Assembly: GCF_011074885.1 (NCBI RefSeq)
Contig: NC_054688.1
Location: 434,001 to 498,000 of the forward strand
DNA length: 64,000 nt
Reading direction: 5' to 3'
Source of the DNA: Brettanomyces bruxellensis
Taxonomy: Eukaryota > Ascomycota > Pichiomycetes > Pichiales > Pichiaceae
Of this stretch, positions 30,817 to 40,557 are shown in pieces. Position numbers and translations under genes: made by a program. Positions within the stretch are counted from its first letter, which is position 1. Each line of letters starts with the position of its first letter. A model generated the notes under the pieces. It saw nothing but the letters and a program-made list of their open reading frames with translations. It was not told the origin of the DNA and searched no databases.

Positions 30817-32197
30817 ATAGACGTTTATGTGCATCTAGCATGCTTACCTCATTTTGGATATTTTGTTATTCTTCATTATTTTTCTTTCGCTTTTGTTTAA
30901 TTGAAGTTAGCGCCGTGTCGTTAACTTCTAGCGCCGAAAGCTTATGCCCAGGTGTATTTCAATAAAATTGAACGCTATTTAGGCGGATTGACTTTTATGT
31001 GTTTATCATTTAGAGTGTCTTATTTCTAGAGGTATTTCCACCCAGGATGATGTATTGTATTTTATGAGTAAGGCCGATATTCTATTTGTTTCATATGATT
31101 CGATGATAATATCGTTTGACAAGATCTTTGAACTAGAATGTATTCGGAACAAGCGATAAATTGAAATTAACAACATATTTGATCTTTATTTTACCTCCTT
31201 TTACTTTCTTTTTACTTTATTTTTCCCCTATTTCATTCAACGCACTGCATTATTGGGCTTTCCCGGACTTTTATTCTCTCATTTGCTATTCTGCACCTCT
31301 TGCATGCAGAACAGATGTAGGATATTATTATTGTTAATAATATTATCTTTCCATAATGCCTATTTTTCAACAACTGAAATTGTAAGCATAGTTGAAGCAT
31401 ATATATTTTTTTTATTAGGTTTATTCTTGAAATGTGTTTATAAGCATAGATAAAGCATCTGTTCTTGTTCTTTATTCTTAAACTGTACTTTTTTAAGCAT
31501 AGTTAGGGTCTCTTTATTAGTTTTATTCTTAAATTGTGCTTTCTCATAGTTGTATGCAACGCCCTAAATTTGGTGTACTAGCTTCCTCTTTCCATCTGCT
31601 GGTTGCCTTTTCGATCTCAGCTCCTTCCTATTTTCTTTCCCACGTATCCGATCCCCCCCCCCTAATACTCTCACTTATTTAATCTCCAAGCATCACTCAA
31701 TTTTTTATATTTTCTGATTCCGTTGTTTTTTTGTTTTTTCCTGCTTTTTTCCCCTGCTTTTTTTCCCTGCTTTTTCCCTCTTTCTCGGTTGGGTCAAGCC
31801 ATTATTATTATACTTTACCTCCATCTTTGTGTACACCACCTCAATCAACACATCTAAAAATTAATATATTTTCCCTTTTCTTATACACAAACCCCAACCT
31901 GCCTGTTCATCCGTCTAGAATTTGCAATTGTTGATCGTGCAGCATAATTATCATCAAGCCATATCCACATTTGATTACCCTTCACCTTGTATTTTCATAT
32001 CTTCTCGGTTGACCGTCCACTATACCCAACAATAGATTCAATTATTCCCAGAATTTCATTCCTAATCAGCGCCATCCGAGTTCATCTCATATATGTCTTG
32101 TTATTTGGCATTTGAATTGCTAGTTCTCTAAAAAGTTACAATCATATATCCCCCATCGAAAAGCTCAACACAAACAGATACAGACAGTATTTGATAG
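30817..32197. other. Intergenic region between the RNR-regulator gene and ECM30
   Basis: About 1.4 kb, no supported ORF. Shortly after the stop there is an inverted repeat, GAAGTTA at 30903-30909 and TAACTTC at 30922-30928, which could form a small 3' UTR hairpin. A degenerate repeat of about 55 nt (three AAGCATAG-containing copies at 31384, 31442 and 31495) follows. The remainder is pyrimidine-rich DNA leading to the ECM30 start, with a run of nine C near 31655. Confidence 0.5.
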
Positions 32198-35100
32198 ATG
32201 TCGTTCAAAGCGGCACTTTACCGACTCTCGGATGCAACGGAGCTGGTACCCTTGGAAGATAAAGCATTCTGGTCTGCATATTGGACCTTGCCTGTTTCTG
32301 CAGATACGATATTCTCATCTGTTTCGTCTAATGACATCCGCTACATCCGCGATTCGAACCTCGGCAACTTCTGCAACTTGTTGAGAGCATTGAGCTTTCA
32401 CGTAATACATCTCGCGAGCAAAAAATCGGTACCGCTAAATGCGTTCCCCACAAAGGAGATTTTAACATCGGTGAGGATCCTCACGAAACTCATGCCGTAT
32501 CTTTACGAGATGGAAACACTCATCCCGGTTGAAAGAGAGATCTTTTGGACTCTCAACAATGCACCGGCCAGCTTAGTCAAGGCGGACTCTCCGGCCGATT
32601 GCACATCAACTTCAGCTACTGTTGGAACTGCATCGCCCGGACTGAGCAGCTCGGATGATCCTTCTTCTTCTGATTCCACGAAGGTTAACGTTGACTTCAA
32701 ACAGAAATCCTCCTCCTCAAACGAGTCCACAAAAGCTCGCTTCGACAACCAGACAGCCTCCCAGCTACATCCACTTGGCCCACAGCTCATCCTGGCTGCC
32801 ATTAACCTTCTTTTCACGGCCGGATTTACAACTCCGCTGCCTGATGGGGTGGATAGTGCGTCTTACGCGATGAATAATGTTGATTTTACACTCTGGGAAG
32901 ACGGCATAGGCTCGCAAACTGTTGCCAGTGGGTCGGCCGGTTCACAATATGAACCCCCATCTATAGATTTAGACACCCATCGGCTCGAGTTGATCCGCTT
33001 ACTGCTCTCTTTATGCTCACAGTGTGTTTATGAGACGGTTCCCACAATTGTGGCAGAGGGATCGCCGTTTTTGAGCTTTCTGGTGTCCTCAGTGCCGAAA
33101 TTGCAGCTTCTCGCACTTCTTTCGTCACTAATAAACGTTGCCTGCAGGTCGGCACGCACTAATTCTACATCCATCACGAACGAAAACGGACTCATCTTCG
33201 AGATTGCCGACTACAGGGAGCTCCGAAGCCTCTTTGTGGCGAATTCCATGCAGCTTTTGTGCCTCATGCTGATCTATCCGCTCCCTAAGCAGCATGCAAA
33301 ATACGTTTCGGGTACTTCTAACCTTGCCAGATACTACTGCGGACGCATTTACAAAGTCGAGGAGGTTGTTTTGCTCGCAGAGGGGTTTCTCCGGCCCCTG
33401 ATAAGGCCGATAAGCCCAGATCCAAACAGTTCGACGTTTTCCAACTGGATGAAGTCGAAGTTGGCGGCATCGAACTCGGCAGTGTGGAATACGGAGCAGA
33501 TTGTTCTTTTCTGGGAGTTCTACCAGTGCAACAAACGGTTCCGGACGTTTGTGGCAGCGAAGTATGCGCCACAGTTGATTCTGGCCTTGTTGTACAACGT
33601 GTGGGTGTTCAAGAACGAGAAAAAGCAGCGCAACTTTGTCCGTTTGTCGCTCTACTTGATGCTTTTCTTGAGTTCCGAGCCCTACATCTACAAGCAGCTG
33701 CTGACACCGATAGATGCACGATTCTACAAAGGTCTTCCACAGAGTTTCAAGCTCTCAGTCCATCCAACAACGTACAGGGACTTTCTGGTGAGCCAGATTG
33801 GCAACATCCTGTGCTCGGATTGCATGAAGTCGCTTTTCCCGACGCTCGTACAGCTCGTATACGACTACATCCCGCTGGCGACGTTGTGCACGCCGAAAAA
33901 CGAGGTCATCACGCAAAACCGCCGTTTTTCGCAAAAAGAACTCTCGGCAGGCTTGTGTCCACCGCTCGAACTTTCGTATGCGGCCTGCTCGAGTGTCATC
34001 CAGATGATAAACCGGCTCTCGGACATCCACTTTTTGGCAAAAGACGTTTCCAAGCGCTTGGACTGGCTAGCATTAGTCATTAGGGCAGTGTGTCACACGA
34101 TCTGCCGGGCCCCAGACCACAGTTCGCTTCTCCTGTACGTTCTGGCGAAAAACCAGGGTGTTTTCCGCAACGTTAAGAGTGTAATTGCAGAGCTTTCGAA
34201 GCAGCAGGAGGCCCAGGAATTGGAATCTGCCAGTGAGAGCAGTGAAACGGGTAATGACGGTGACAATTCCAGCGGAAACGGGCCCGGAAGCCGCGGATCT
34301 CCCGAGATAAGACCTCCTCTGGGATTCCGGCGGCCCTCGCAGCTTTCTCTGCTTTCCAGGGTATCCTCAGCCGTGTCTCATGCAAGCAGCAGTGTTTATT
34401 CGGCGGACGATCTTATTGGGGACCTCACGATTGTCGAAAACGAGATTGAAAACGAACGAAAGAGCACGGAAACGGGCGGGAGGGCCCCCCTGCAGACGCG
34501 TCGATCGTCTGTCACCAGCATCGCGTCGTCCTGGGGCGGTGCAGGCGTCGATGGAGCCGGTTCCGGCGGGAATATCGAGGCTTCTCCCGGTGCCCGGGAC
34601 GCAACCGAGTCACGAGGAGGCGCAGTAAACGACGTAGACCCGCTAGATGAGGATGTGGTGCGGCCAAAGCTGCCGGTGGGGATGTCTGAGCGTGCCAAGT
34701 GCAAAAAGCCGTTGTTTGCAAGCCTAGAAACAACGTGGACTGCACACAAGGCACTGGATATCGTATTGGGCATGCTAGACTTCGTGCGAAGCCGGGTTCC
34801 AATGGATATGGGCACTCTTAGTACTGCGGATGTGGTGAATAGGATCGCAGCATTGCCTACAGATCATTATCTAGATGGGCAGCACGTTTGTGACGAGTAC
34901 TCGAGTGCCAAAACGTCGTTTGAGCCGCTCAAGTTCTCGTGGTCCAGGCTTTCTCTAGGTTGGTATGAGGCGATTCTTTGGGGTTCCATCTACACGAATC
35001 ACGGTTCAAGCAAGTCGAAGAGATTCTTGGACGAGATCAACTCGTCACTTACCACCATCAAGCGGGTTTCTGCCAACTGGTGGTGGGGTTCCGGTACCGG

Positions 35101-35431
35101 GGGCAGTTCTTCAAGTGGCGAGTGCGAAAAACGAGTCGGTACGGGTCGAAAAAATGGCCTTTCGAGATCCAGCAGTGCCAACAGCGATTCGAACCCGCCC
35201 ACTGGAGATTTCGCGCAGCTTGCCATAATAAGCAATAATTCCGGCCTCCGGCTCACCGATGCCTCCGTGAAAAGAATGGTGTCTGAAAGTTTGATCCGCA
35301 GTGGGCCCTGGAGCGGCACATCCGTGCACCTCTTCAAGGTCCACCACCGGGCCGTCTCTGGGGGGTCGCAGCGGCGGGTTAGTCGCGCGTCGATCGACGC
35401 CATTAGCGAGCCGTCCGCTGCCAGTTCATGA
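32198..35431 (+). CDS. ECM30: HID1-family protein (Ecm30 / S. pombe Ftp105 relative)
   Basis: 1077 residues. The N-terminus matches the HID1 family (KAALYRLSD, then FWSAYWTLPVSADTIFSSV, SNLGNFCNLL, and SVRILTKLMPYLYE). Further family blocks are the NRMELLKLLL-like HRLELIRLLLSLCSQ, the DYRELRSLF segment, and IVLFWEFYQCNKRFRTFV. Human HID1 acts at the trans-Golgi in dense-core vesicle formation; fission-yeast Ftp105 recruits a deubiquitinase to the Golgi; S. cerevisiae Ecm30 was found through cell-wall phenotypes. The family is a peripheral, mostly alpha-helical Golgi protein with no clear enzyme motif. Ser/Gly-rich disordered loops lie at about 150-185 and 665-830. The N-terminus is MSF, without the myristoylation Gly of human HID1. 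The ATG at 32198 is the first in frame. It sits between the DIF1-like gene and TSR2, as in S. cerevisiae. Its 3' flank carries a dense PUF-motif array. Confidence 0.87.
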   Translation: MSFKAALYRLSDATELVPLEDKAFWSAYWTLPVSADTIFSSVSSNDIRYIRDSNLGNFCNLLRALSFHVIHLASKKSVPLNAFPTKEILTSVRILTKLMPYLYEMETLIPVEREIFWTLNNAPASLVKADSPADCTSTSATVGTASPGLSSSDDPSSSDSTKVNVDFKQKSSSSNESTKARFDNQTASQLHPLGPQLILAAINLLFTAGFTTPLPDGVDSASYAMNNVDFTLWEDGIGSQTVASGSAGSQYEPPSIDLDTHRLELIRLLLSLCSQCVYETVPTIVAEGSPFLSFLVSSVPKLQLLALLSSLINVACRSARTNSTSITNENGLIFEIADYRELRSLFVANSMQLLCLMLIYPLPKQHAKYVSGTSNLARYYCGRIYKVEEVVLLAEGFLRPLIRPISPDPNSSTFSNWMKSKLAASNSAVWNTEQIVLFWEFYQCNKRFRTFVAAKYAPQLILALLYNVWVFKNEKKQRNFVRLSLYLMLFLSSEPYIYKQLLTPIDARFYKGLPQSFKLSVHPTTYRDFLVSQIGNILCSDCMKSLFPTLVQLVYDYIPLATLCTPKNEVITQNRRFSQKELSAGLCPPLELSYAACSSVIQMINRLSDIHFLAKDVSKRLDWLALVIRAVCHTICRAPDHSSLLLYVLAKNQGVFRNVKSVIAELSKQQEAQELESASESSETGNDGDNSSGNGPGSRGSPEIRPPLGFRRPSQLSLLSRVSSAVSHASSSVYSADDLIGDLTIVENEIENERKSTETGGRAPLQTRRSSVTSIASSWGGAGVDGAGSGGNIEASPGARDATESRGGAVNDVDPLDEDVVRPKLPVGMSERAKCKKPLFASLETTWTAHKALDIVLGMLDFVRSRVPMDMGTLSTADVVNRIAALPTDHYLDGQHVCDEYSSAKTSFEPLKFSWSRLSLGWYEAILWGSIYTNHGSSKSKRFLDEINSSLTTIKRVSANWWWGSGTGGSSSSGECEKRVGTGRKNGLSRSSSANSDSNPPTGDFAQLAIISNNSGLRLTDASVKRMVSESLIRSGPWSGTSVHLFKVHHRAVSGGSQRRVSRASIDAISEPSAASS

Positions 35432-35469
35432 GGATGTTGACAGTGTAGAGGGTGAAATTCTGCAGAGTT

Positions 35470-36130
35470 AGCGTGTGATGTCTGTGTGTATTAGTGAGGA
35501 GTGGCTGTGGAAGTATTTGGGTCTGTTAGGTGTAGAATATATGGATGTACTGATCTGGAGTGGATGTAAATAACGAAGTGCATGTACTAATTTGTGGAGA
35601 GTACTTGTAAATACTGTGGAGAGTACTTGTGCTAATCTGTAATGCATGTAAATACTAATCTGCGGAAAGTACATTTACCAATATGTGAAATATACTTGTA
35701 AATAACAATGTGGAAAATGCATGTAAATACCAATCTGTGGAAAGTAAGAGTACATTGACTAATATATGAAAAGTACTTTTAATTACTAATCTGGAATAAA
35801 TGTAAATACCGATGGAAAGTGCATGTATTAATCTGTGGAAAATGCATGTAAATACTGTGGATGGTACTTGTAAATGCTAATCTGTGGAAATATCTACCTT
35901 ATGTACTAATCTGTACTAATCCGTAATGCTTGTAAATACTAATCTAATCCGTGGAAAGTGCATTTAAATGCCAATGTAGAAAGGGTATGTAAATACCGAT
36001 GTGGAAAGTGCTTGTAAATACCGATCTATGGGGAGTAAACTTACCAATATGTGAAATGTACTTGTAAATACCAATCTGTAATGCTTGTAAATACCAATCT
36101 GTGGAAAATACGTGAAATACTGATCTGCTG
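35470..36130 (+). promoter_or_regulatory. Array of Puf3-type TGTAAATA motifs in the ECM30 3' flank
   Basis: A degenerate tandem repeat of roughly 25-45 nt whose unit resembles AATCTGTGGAAAGTACTTGTAAATACC in pieces. The word TGTAAATA occurs exactly at 35565, 35606, 35647, 35697, 35722, 35801, 35847, 35931, 35988, 36013, 36063 and 36086, always on the sense strand of ECM30. Nine of the twelve have C two bases before the T, the extra contact that defines Puf3 sites (CNUGUAAAUA). It starts about 130 bp after the stop codon, so the first sites plausibly lie in the 3' UTR; how far the transcript reaches is unknown. The sense strand is C-poor outside the motif. Confidence 0.6.
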
Positions 36131-36704
36131 AAATTGACAATTTCCCATGACTCTATATAACATATCTGTCAGTTACTTCTTTTTCTGTATAAACTTCAGA
36201 ATCCTTAAAGTATTCTTAGGGCTATCATTTATCCGTACTGTCAAAATATTACACTTTCATGAAGCTCATCAGATGAGATATAAATTTCGCATTGTGATAA
36301 AGTATACACCACAGCTCATATCACACTTAATGAAGATATTCTCCATAACAAACTACACTTTCCTTATAAATTTTGTGATTTCATCCTGAATAACACATTA
36401 TCCTCCGGTTATCTTTCGGGATCTGCAAAATATCTATCGATTATCTGCCTATCTGTACATCCTATCTATCGGTTGTCTCCAGGTAGTAATATTCAATTAT
36501 TATTGCACAACTATAACTAAGTTCATATTTAATGAAGATAGATGTAGCAGATGTGATAAATCGTAATAGGTAAATGTGGAAAATGTTATTCCTAAATCCC
36601 TAATCCTAGAGCATCTATTATACCGAAGTAGACGCGCCTATCGACCGTGTCTTCGATAAAAGTGATGTACAAGTTATGTGTAAGTCGTGCATAAGCTATT
36701 TACA

Positions 36705-36823
36705 GGTCGTCTATCAGTCATTTAAAGTTACTCCGGTCGTCTATCAGTCCTCTATGGTTATTCCAATCATCTACCAGTCTTTAAACCTACTCCAGTCATC
36801 TACCAGCCATCTGAAACCATTCC
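36705..36823. repeat. 30-nt tandem repeat in the TSR2 3' flank
   Basis: Four copies of a 30-nt unit (GGTCGTCTATCAGTC followed by a variable half ending in TACTCC or ATTCC) start at 36705, 36735, 36765 and 36794. It lies about 160 bp beyond the TSR2 stop. Unrelated in sequence to the PUF-type array. Confidence 0.75.
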
Positions 36824-36979
36824 AATATCCATCTCAAGGTTGATATACTACCTGTAAGATTTATCTACAACCATCCGTCCCTAAGTCCAGCTTTCCTAGT
36901 AAAATATCCATCTATTATCTCCAAATCACATTATAAGCACTCCATTCACCATACCTGTGTATCTATATATATTTCGTTC

Positions 36980-37615
36980 CTAATGATGTCTCCTATGCAC
37001 AACTGTAAATCCATCATCATCAACTTCCGGTTCATGCCTATGTTTTGGTCCCTCATCCACATCCATGGCATCTGGATCCTCCTTCTCCACAAGCTCCGGA
37101 ATATTATCATTATCTTCTTCTTCTTCCTCATCACTAGTATCAGGATTGAGTGGATCTGCGGCCACGTTCACAACCTTCTTCTCACTTTGTCTCCTACTTT
37201 GAGTCTCTTTCCAGTGCTCATACATGTGTTTGACGTTATCAAAGTTTCCGGCAAGACATTCTTTGTATGCTTGAACGACTCTTTGCCCAACAACAACTGT
37301 CGATTCGTCCTCAACTACCACACCAAACTCATCCTGCATCGCATTAAATAGCAGTTCATGAATGTATATTATATCGATTTCATTATTCTCCTTGAACGAA
37401 TCCACTATAATCCCCGTCATCCAATCTCTCTTGTCCGCAGAGTTTGGCCCTCCCCATAGATTATCCACTGCTGTTTGTAATGTTTCCCATCTGTAGATAA
37501 TCATAGACACACCAAGTTCAAAATTGGCTTGCTTCTTTTCATCTGCAATTAGCAACGACTTCTGGCCTGGCTGTGCACACAAATATCCTGAATCCTCAAG
37601 CACAATTTCTGTCAT
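36980..37615 (-). CDS. TSR2: Pre-rRNA processing protein Tsr2 (Rps26 chaperone)
   Basis: 211 residues, essentially the length of S. cerevisiae Tsr2. The conserved WGG-type fold is plain: FELGVSMIIYRWETLQTAVDNLWGGPNS, DWMTGIIVDSF, then IYIHELLFNAMQDEF, followed by an acidic tail with DTSDEEEEED. The acidic C-terminus is the part that captures basic Rps26 (eS26). Tsr2 escorts eS26 from the import receptor to pre-40S particles and is needed for 20S rRNA cleavage. The frame opens at a GTG at 37618; the ATG one codon later (37615) gives MTEIVLEDSGY and is the likely start. Upstream, TGAAAAAATATT (minus strand, 37717-37728) resembles the RRPE motif of ribosome-biogenesis promoters, and a CACGTG lies 130 bp upstream. 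Divergent from calcineurin A copy A. Confidence 0.92.
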   Translation of the reverse strand: MTEIVLEDSGYLCAQPGQKSLLIADEKKQANFELGVSMIIYRWETLQTAVDNLWGGPNSADKRDWMTGIIVDSFKENNEIDIIYIHELLFNAMQDEFGVVVEDESTVVVGQRVVQAYKECLAGNFDNVKHMYEHWKETQSRRQSEKKVVNVAADPLNPDTSDEEEEEDNDNIPELVEKEDPDAMDVDEGPKHRHEPEVDDDGFTVVHRRHH

Positions 37616-38365
37616 CACTGTTTCACTAATTTCCGAATTTACTGCTGTTTAAATCTGGTATTACGAAAAAAAAAGAGCTTGTCAAAGCATCTAAAACCAG
37701 CCGTCTGGTCTTGATGAATATTTTTTCACCTCATATTTCACGTCACGTGATCGGGGCCTGAGATCATTGCTGGGATTTCTCACATTAAGGAATTAAGGGG
37801 GTAAATACAGGGCTTTAAACAAGACGAGACATGGCGAAATCATCATATTAAATGCCTTTGCAAGTTATATGCCCAATTTTTAGAAACTTCCTTTCAGGCT
37901 TTGAGCATATCCCGGCATTTTGATTTCAATTAGTGTTCACCTATTTTCCAGCTGAGCATCAGATGCCAAGCACTGCGAAAAAAAAAGAATAATGGAGTGA
38001 GCAGAAAAAAAATAAAAATAAAAATAAAAAAATAGGAAAGAAAATAAAAAAAAAGAACGATTGCGTGTGCTGAATTCGTGAAGTCATTCCAATTGTTCCA
38101 GTCCCACGACACAAGGAAATCTGAAACTGAGTTTCAAACTAATCTAAGCATATATATACATCCATTTTTTTAGATATTCATACGTGTGGAACTAAATTCT
38201 ATCTAATAACACGCGGCTCTGTCCAAAAAGCTGCATATAGATTCGTCAGTTGCCTGTTCCTACAGATTAACATTCCAAAGTGAAATTCCACTATTATCGG
38301 TAGCTAACAGCACATAAAGGTGTTTAGAAGACAAGAGTTCTCGGCCATACCAGCCAATACAGTTG
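37616..38365. other. Divergent promoter region between TSR2 and calcineurin A copy A
   Basis: 750 bp. It holds an RRPE-like motif near TSR2, a palindromic CACGTG, and an A-rich simple tract (AAAAATAAAAATAAAAATAA type) at about 37976-38055 that could act as nucleosome-free DNA. A TATATATA run near 38149-38157 may serve the calcineurin gene. No ORF. Confidence 0.5.
37744..37749. promoter_or_regulatory. CACGTG E-box (Cbf1/bHLH type)
   Basis: The context is GTCACGTGATC, which fits the Cbf1 consensus RTCACRTG. It lies in the shared TSR2/calcineurin promoter region. In several yeasts outside Saccharomyces, Cbf1 drives ribosome-related genes, so a role on the TSR2 side is plausible but inferred. 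Confidence 0.4.
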
Positions 38366-40063
38366 ATGTCAGCACGGAGAAAAGTTGTGGCACGTGAAAA
38401 CACGATTAAAATCGAAAATGCCCTTCGACAACTGAAGAATAGACGGGAAAGCGTACCAAACCGCGATCCAACAATATATATCGATGATGATGGGCATAAA
38501 TACAAAACCACCTCGCGTATTATGATGGATGTTGAGCCGCCGACGTTGGAAAAGCCAACTGATGAGAGAGTTTTTGCGCGTGAGAACCAAACTCCAGACT
38601 ATAAGTACCTTAGAGAGCATTTCAAAAGAGAGGGAAAGTTGAACAAGTCGCAAGTGCTGAAAATCATCAACAGGGCGACTGAAATCTTCACAAAGGAGCC
38701 AAACTTGCTGCACGTTCCTCCGCCGGTTACCGTGTGTGGGGACGTGCACGGCCAATATTACGATCTGTTGAAGATTTTCGAGATTTCGGGTGATCCAGAC
38801 AAGACTTCATACTTGTTTATGGGTGATTACGTTGACCGCGGTTCGAACTCGCTAGAGGTGCTTCTTCTTCTTTATGCGATGAAGATATGCCACCCTGAGA
38901 CATTTTTCATGCTGCGGGGGAACCACGAGACTCTTCAGATGACGTCACATTTCACATTTAAGACCGAGTGTCTGTTGAAGTACGATGAGTCCGTTTACAA
39001 AGCAGCATTGAAGTCTTTTGCCGCCCTTCCGATAGCGGCCATTATGAACAAGCAGTTTCTATGTGTTCACGGAGGAATGTCGAAGGATCTTCACACTTTG
39101 GACGATGTTCGGGCTATCGACCGCTTCCAGGTCGATGTTCCCTCACATGGAATATTTTGCGACCTCATGTGGGCCGATCCGTCGAACGAGTACGATACGG
39201 AGGATATTGAGGATGAGGATGAGTTCTTCAGCGAGAATTATGACCGCGGATGCTCGTACATGTTCACATATCCAGCGGTTTGCCGTTTTCTAAAGAAAAA
39301 TCGGCTTCTCTGCATGATTCGGGCCCACCAGGCACAGGATGCCGGATACAGGATGTACAGGAAGACGCTTCCGCAGCAATTCCCGTCGGTAATCACGCTT
39401 TTTTCCGCTCCAAACTACTGCGGAACTTACGGAAATAAGGCTGCAGTTCTCAAATATGACACTGCAGTGATGAATATTCGACAGTTTGGCTCGCAGCCCG
39501 AGCCTTACCACCTCCCGGACTTCATGAACGTGTTCACGTGGTCAATACCGTTTGTGGCAGAGCGTGTTTTCGACATCCTCTACTCTGTGCTCAACATATG
39601 CACTGATGAAGAGCTCGAAAAGGGCACCCCGTTGTCTAAAGAACTCACAAAAACAATCGAGGATGTCAAGAAAAGCAGGCATATTGGCTCATCTTCCAGG
39701 GCATCGTTACTCTCTGAGTTAACCTCGAATAACGGAGATGGTGGATCGAAATCGCTCGATAAAACGGCTTTACGGAACAAAATACTCGCCATCGGCCGTG
39801 TTTCCAGGATGTTCAACATTCTCCGGCAGGAGGCCGAGAAGGTGGAGCAGCTCAGAAACCTTTCTGGAGGCTCTAGTCTCCCTAAAGGTGTTCTTCTTGG
39901 CGGTCAGGGTGAGTTGGATAAGAAATTGAGCTCTTTTGAAGAAGCACGTTTGGCCGATCTTTCCAATGAGGCCATGCCACCCACTCCCGAGCAACGTGCT
40001 AAAGCTGCTTCCAGAAGATACAGTGATTTACTCAAAGAGGCGGAAGAACAAGCACCGAAATGA
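38366..40063 (+). CDS. CNA1: Calcineurin A (PP2B catalytic subunit), copy A
   Basis: 565 residues. The PPP metal and catalytic signatures are intact: GDVHG (near 125), GDYVDRG (near 153), LRGNHE (183-188), and RAHQAQDAGYRMY. The calcineurin B-binding helix (FMNVFTWSIPFVAERVFDIL) follows, with NIR (370-372), the core of the PxIxIT-docking strand. The C-terminal regulatory part includes a calmodulin-binding segment (LRNKILAIGRVSRMFNILRQE) and an autoinhibitory segment (SSFEEARLADLSNEAMPP). It dephosphorylates Crz1-type substrates on Ca2+ signals. The frame opens at a TTG at 38363; the ATG at 38366 gives MSARRKV. One oddity: the calcineurin-typical Arg after GNHE (HECRHLTEYF in animals) is lost here (HETLQMTSHF). 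Order ECM30-TSR2-CNA1 matches S. cerevisiae. A paralog follows 494 bp downstream on the same strand. Confidence 0.93.
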   Translation: MSARRKVVARENTIKIENALRQLKNRRESVPNRDPTIYIDDDGHKYKTTSRIMMDVEPPTLEKPTDERVFARENQTPDYKYLREHFKREGKLNKSQVLKIINRATEIFTKEPNLLHVPPPVTVCGDVHGQYYDLLKIFEISGDPDKTSYLFMGDYVDRGSNSLEVLLLLYAMKICHPETFFMLRGNHETLQMTSHFTFKTECLLKYDESVYKAALKSFAALPIAAIMNKQFLCVHGGMSKDLHTLDDVRAIDRFQVDVPSHGIFCDLMWADPSNEYDTEDIEDEDEFFSENYDRGCSYMFTYPAVCRFLKKNRLLCMIRAHQAQDAGYRMYRKTLPQQFPSVITLFSAPNYCGTYGNKAAVLKYDTAVMNIRQFGSQPEPYHLPDFMNVFTWSIPFVAERVFDILYSVLNICTDEELEKGTPLSKELTKTIEDVKKSRHIGSSSRASLLSELTSNNGDGGSKSLDKTALRNKILAIGRVSRMFNILRQEAEKVEQLRNLSGGSSLPKGVLLGGQGELDKKLSSFEEARLADLSNEAMPPTPEQRAKAASRRYSDLLKEAEEQAPK

Positions 40064-40557
40064 GAATCTGTTGTTTTCTTCGATGTACGTTTTTTTGTCT
40101 GTTTTGGAAAAATAATAAATTACCCACCTGCTTGGTCCGCTTGTTGTCATGCTAATATAATCTTTGTTTACATTCATATCTGATTTTCTGTTTTGCTTGT
40201 TCTTTCACTTGTAGTAATATCTTTTGTACCTTCTCTGCTACTCGCTTATCAGAAATGATAATCCCTTTTTTTTTTTTTTTGATACTTACTTTTTTGAAAG
40301 CAGGCGATCCAGCCGCACTTGGTGTTATAAGAAAAAATATAATGAATAGATGCTTGTCGTATTTTCAAGCAATCTAGCATTTAACGTTATTTGCATTTGC
40401 ACTCATATGCACCCAATTGTTAGCATTTTGCCTGTTTAGGAGACAAACATCGATATAGCATAAGAATACAGCCAGCAGTCAAGTAATTGAGCCACATATC
40501 GTGATTCATTTTCTTCTTTTTTGACAAATACATCTTGCCACATCGAAAAATCAAAGT
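40064..40557. other. Spacer between the two calcineurin A genes
   Basis: 494 bp, with a 15-base oligo(T) run near 40266. It must contain the terminator of copy A and the promoter of copy B. No clear CDRE-type or TATA element was recognised. Confidence 0.5.

Larger units (their letters stand above)
35432..36979. other. Convergent interval between ECM30 and TSR2
   Basis: About 1.5 kb between two 3' ends, unusually long for a yeast convergent pair. It holds the TGTAAATA array (35470-36130), AT-rich single-copy DNA (36140-36650) and a 30-nt array (36705-36823). No supported ORF. Confidence 0.6.

Noticed and set aside
30903..30928. GAAGTTA...TAACTTC hairpin after the RNR-regulator gene as a stem-loop terminator.
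   Set aside because: Yeast mRNA 3' ends do not use such hairpins and a 7-bp stem with a 12-base loop is weak; kept only as a note in the intergenic entry.
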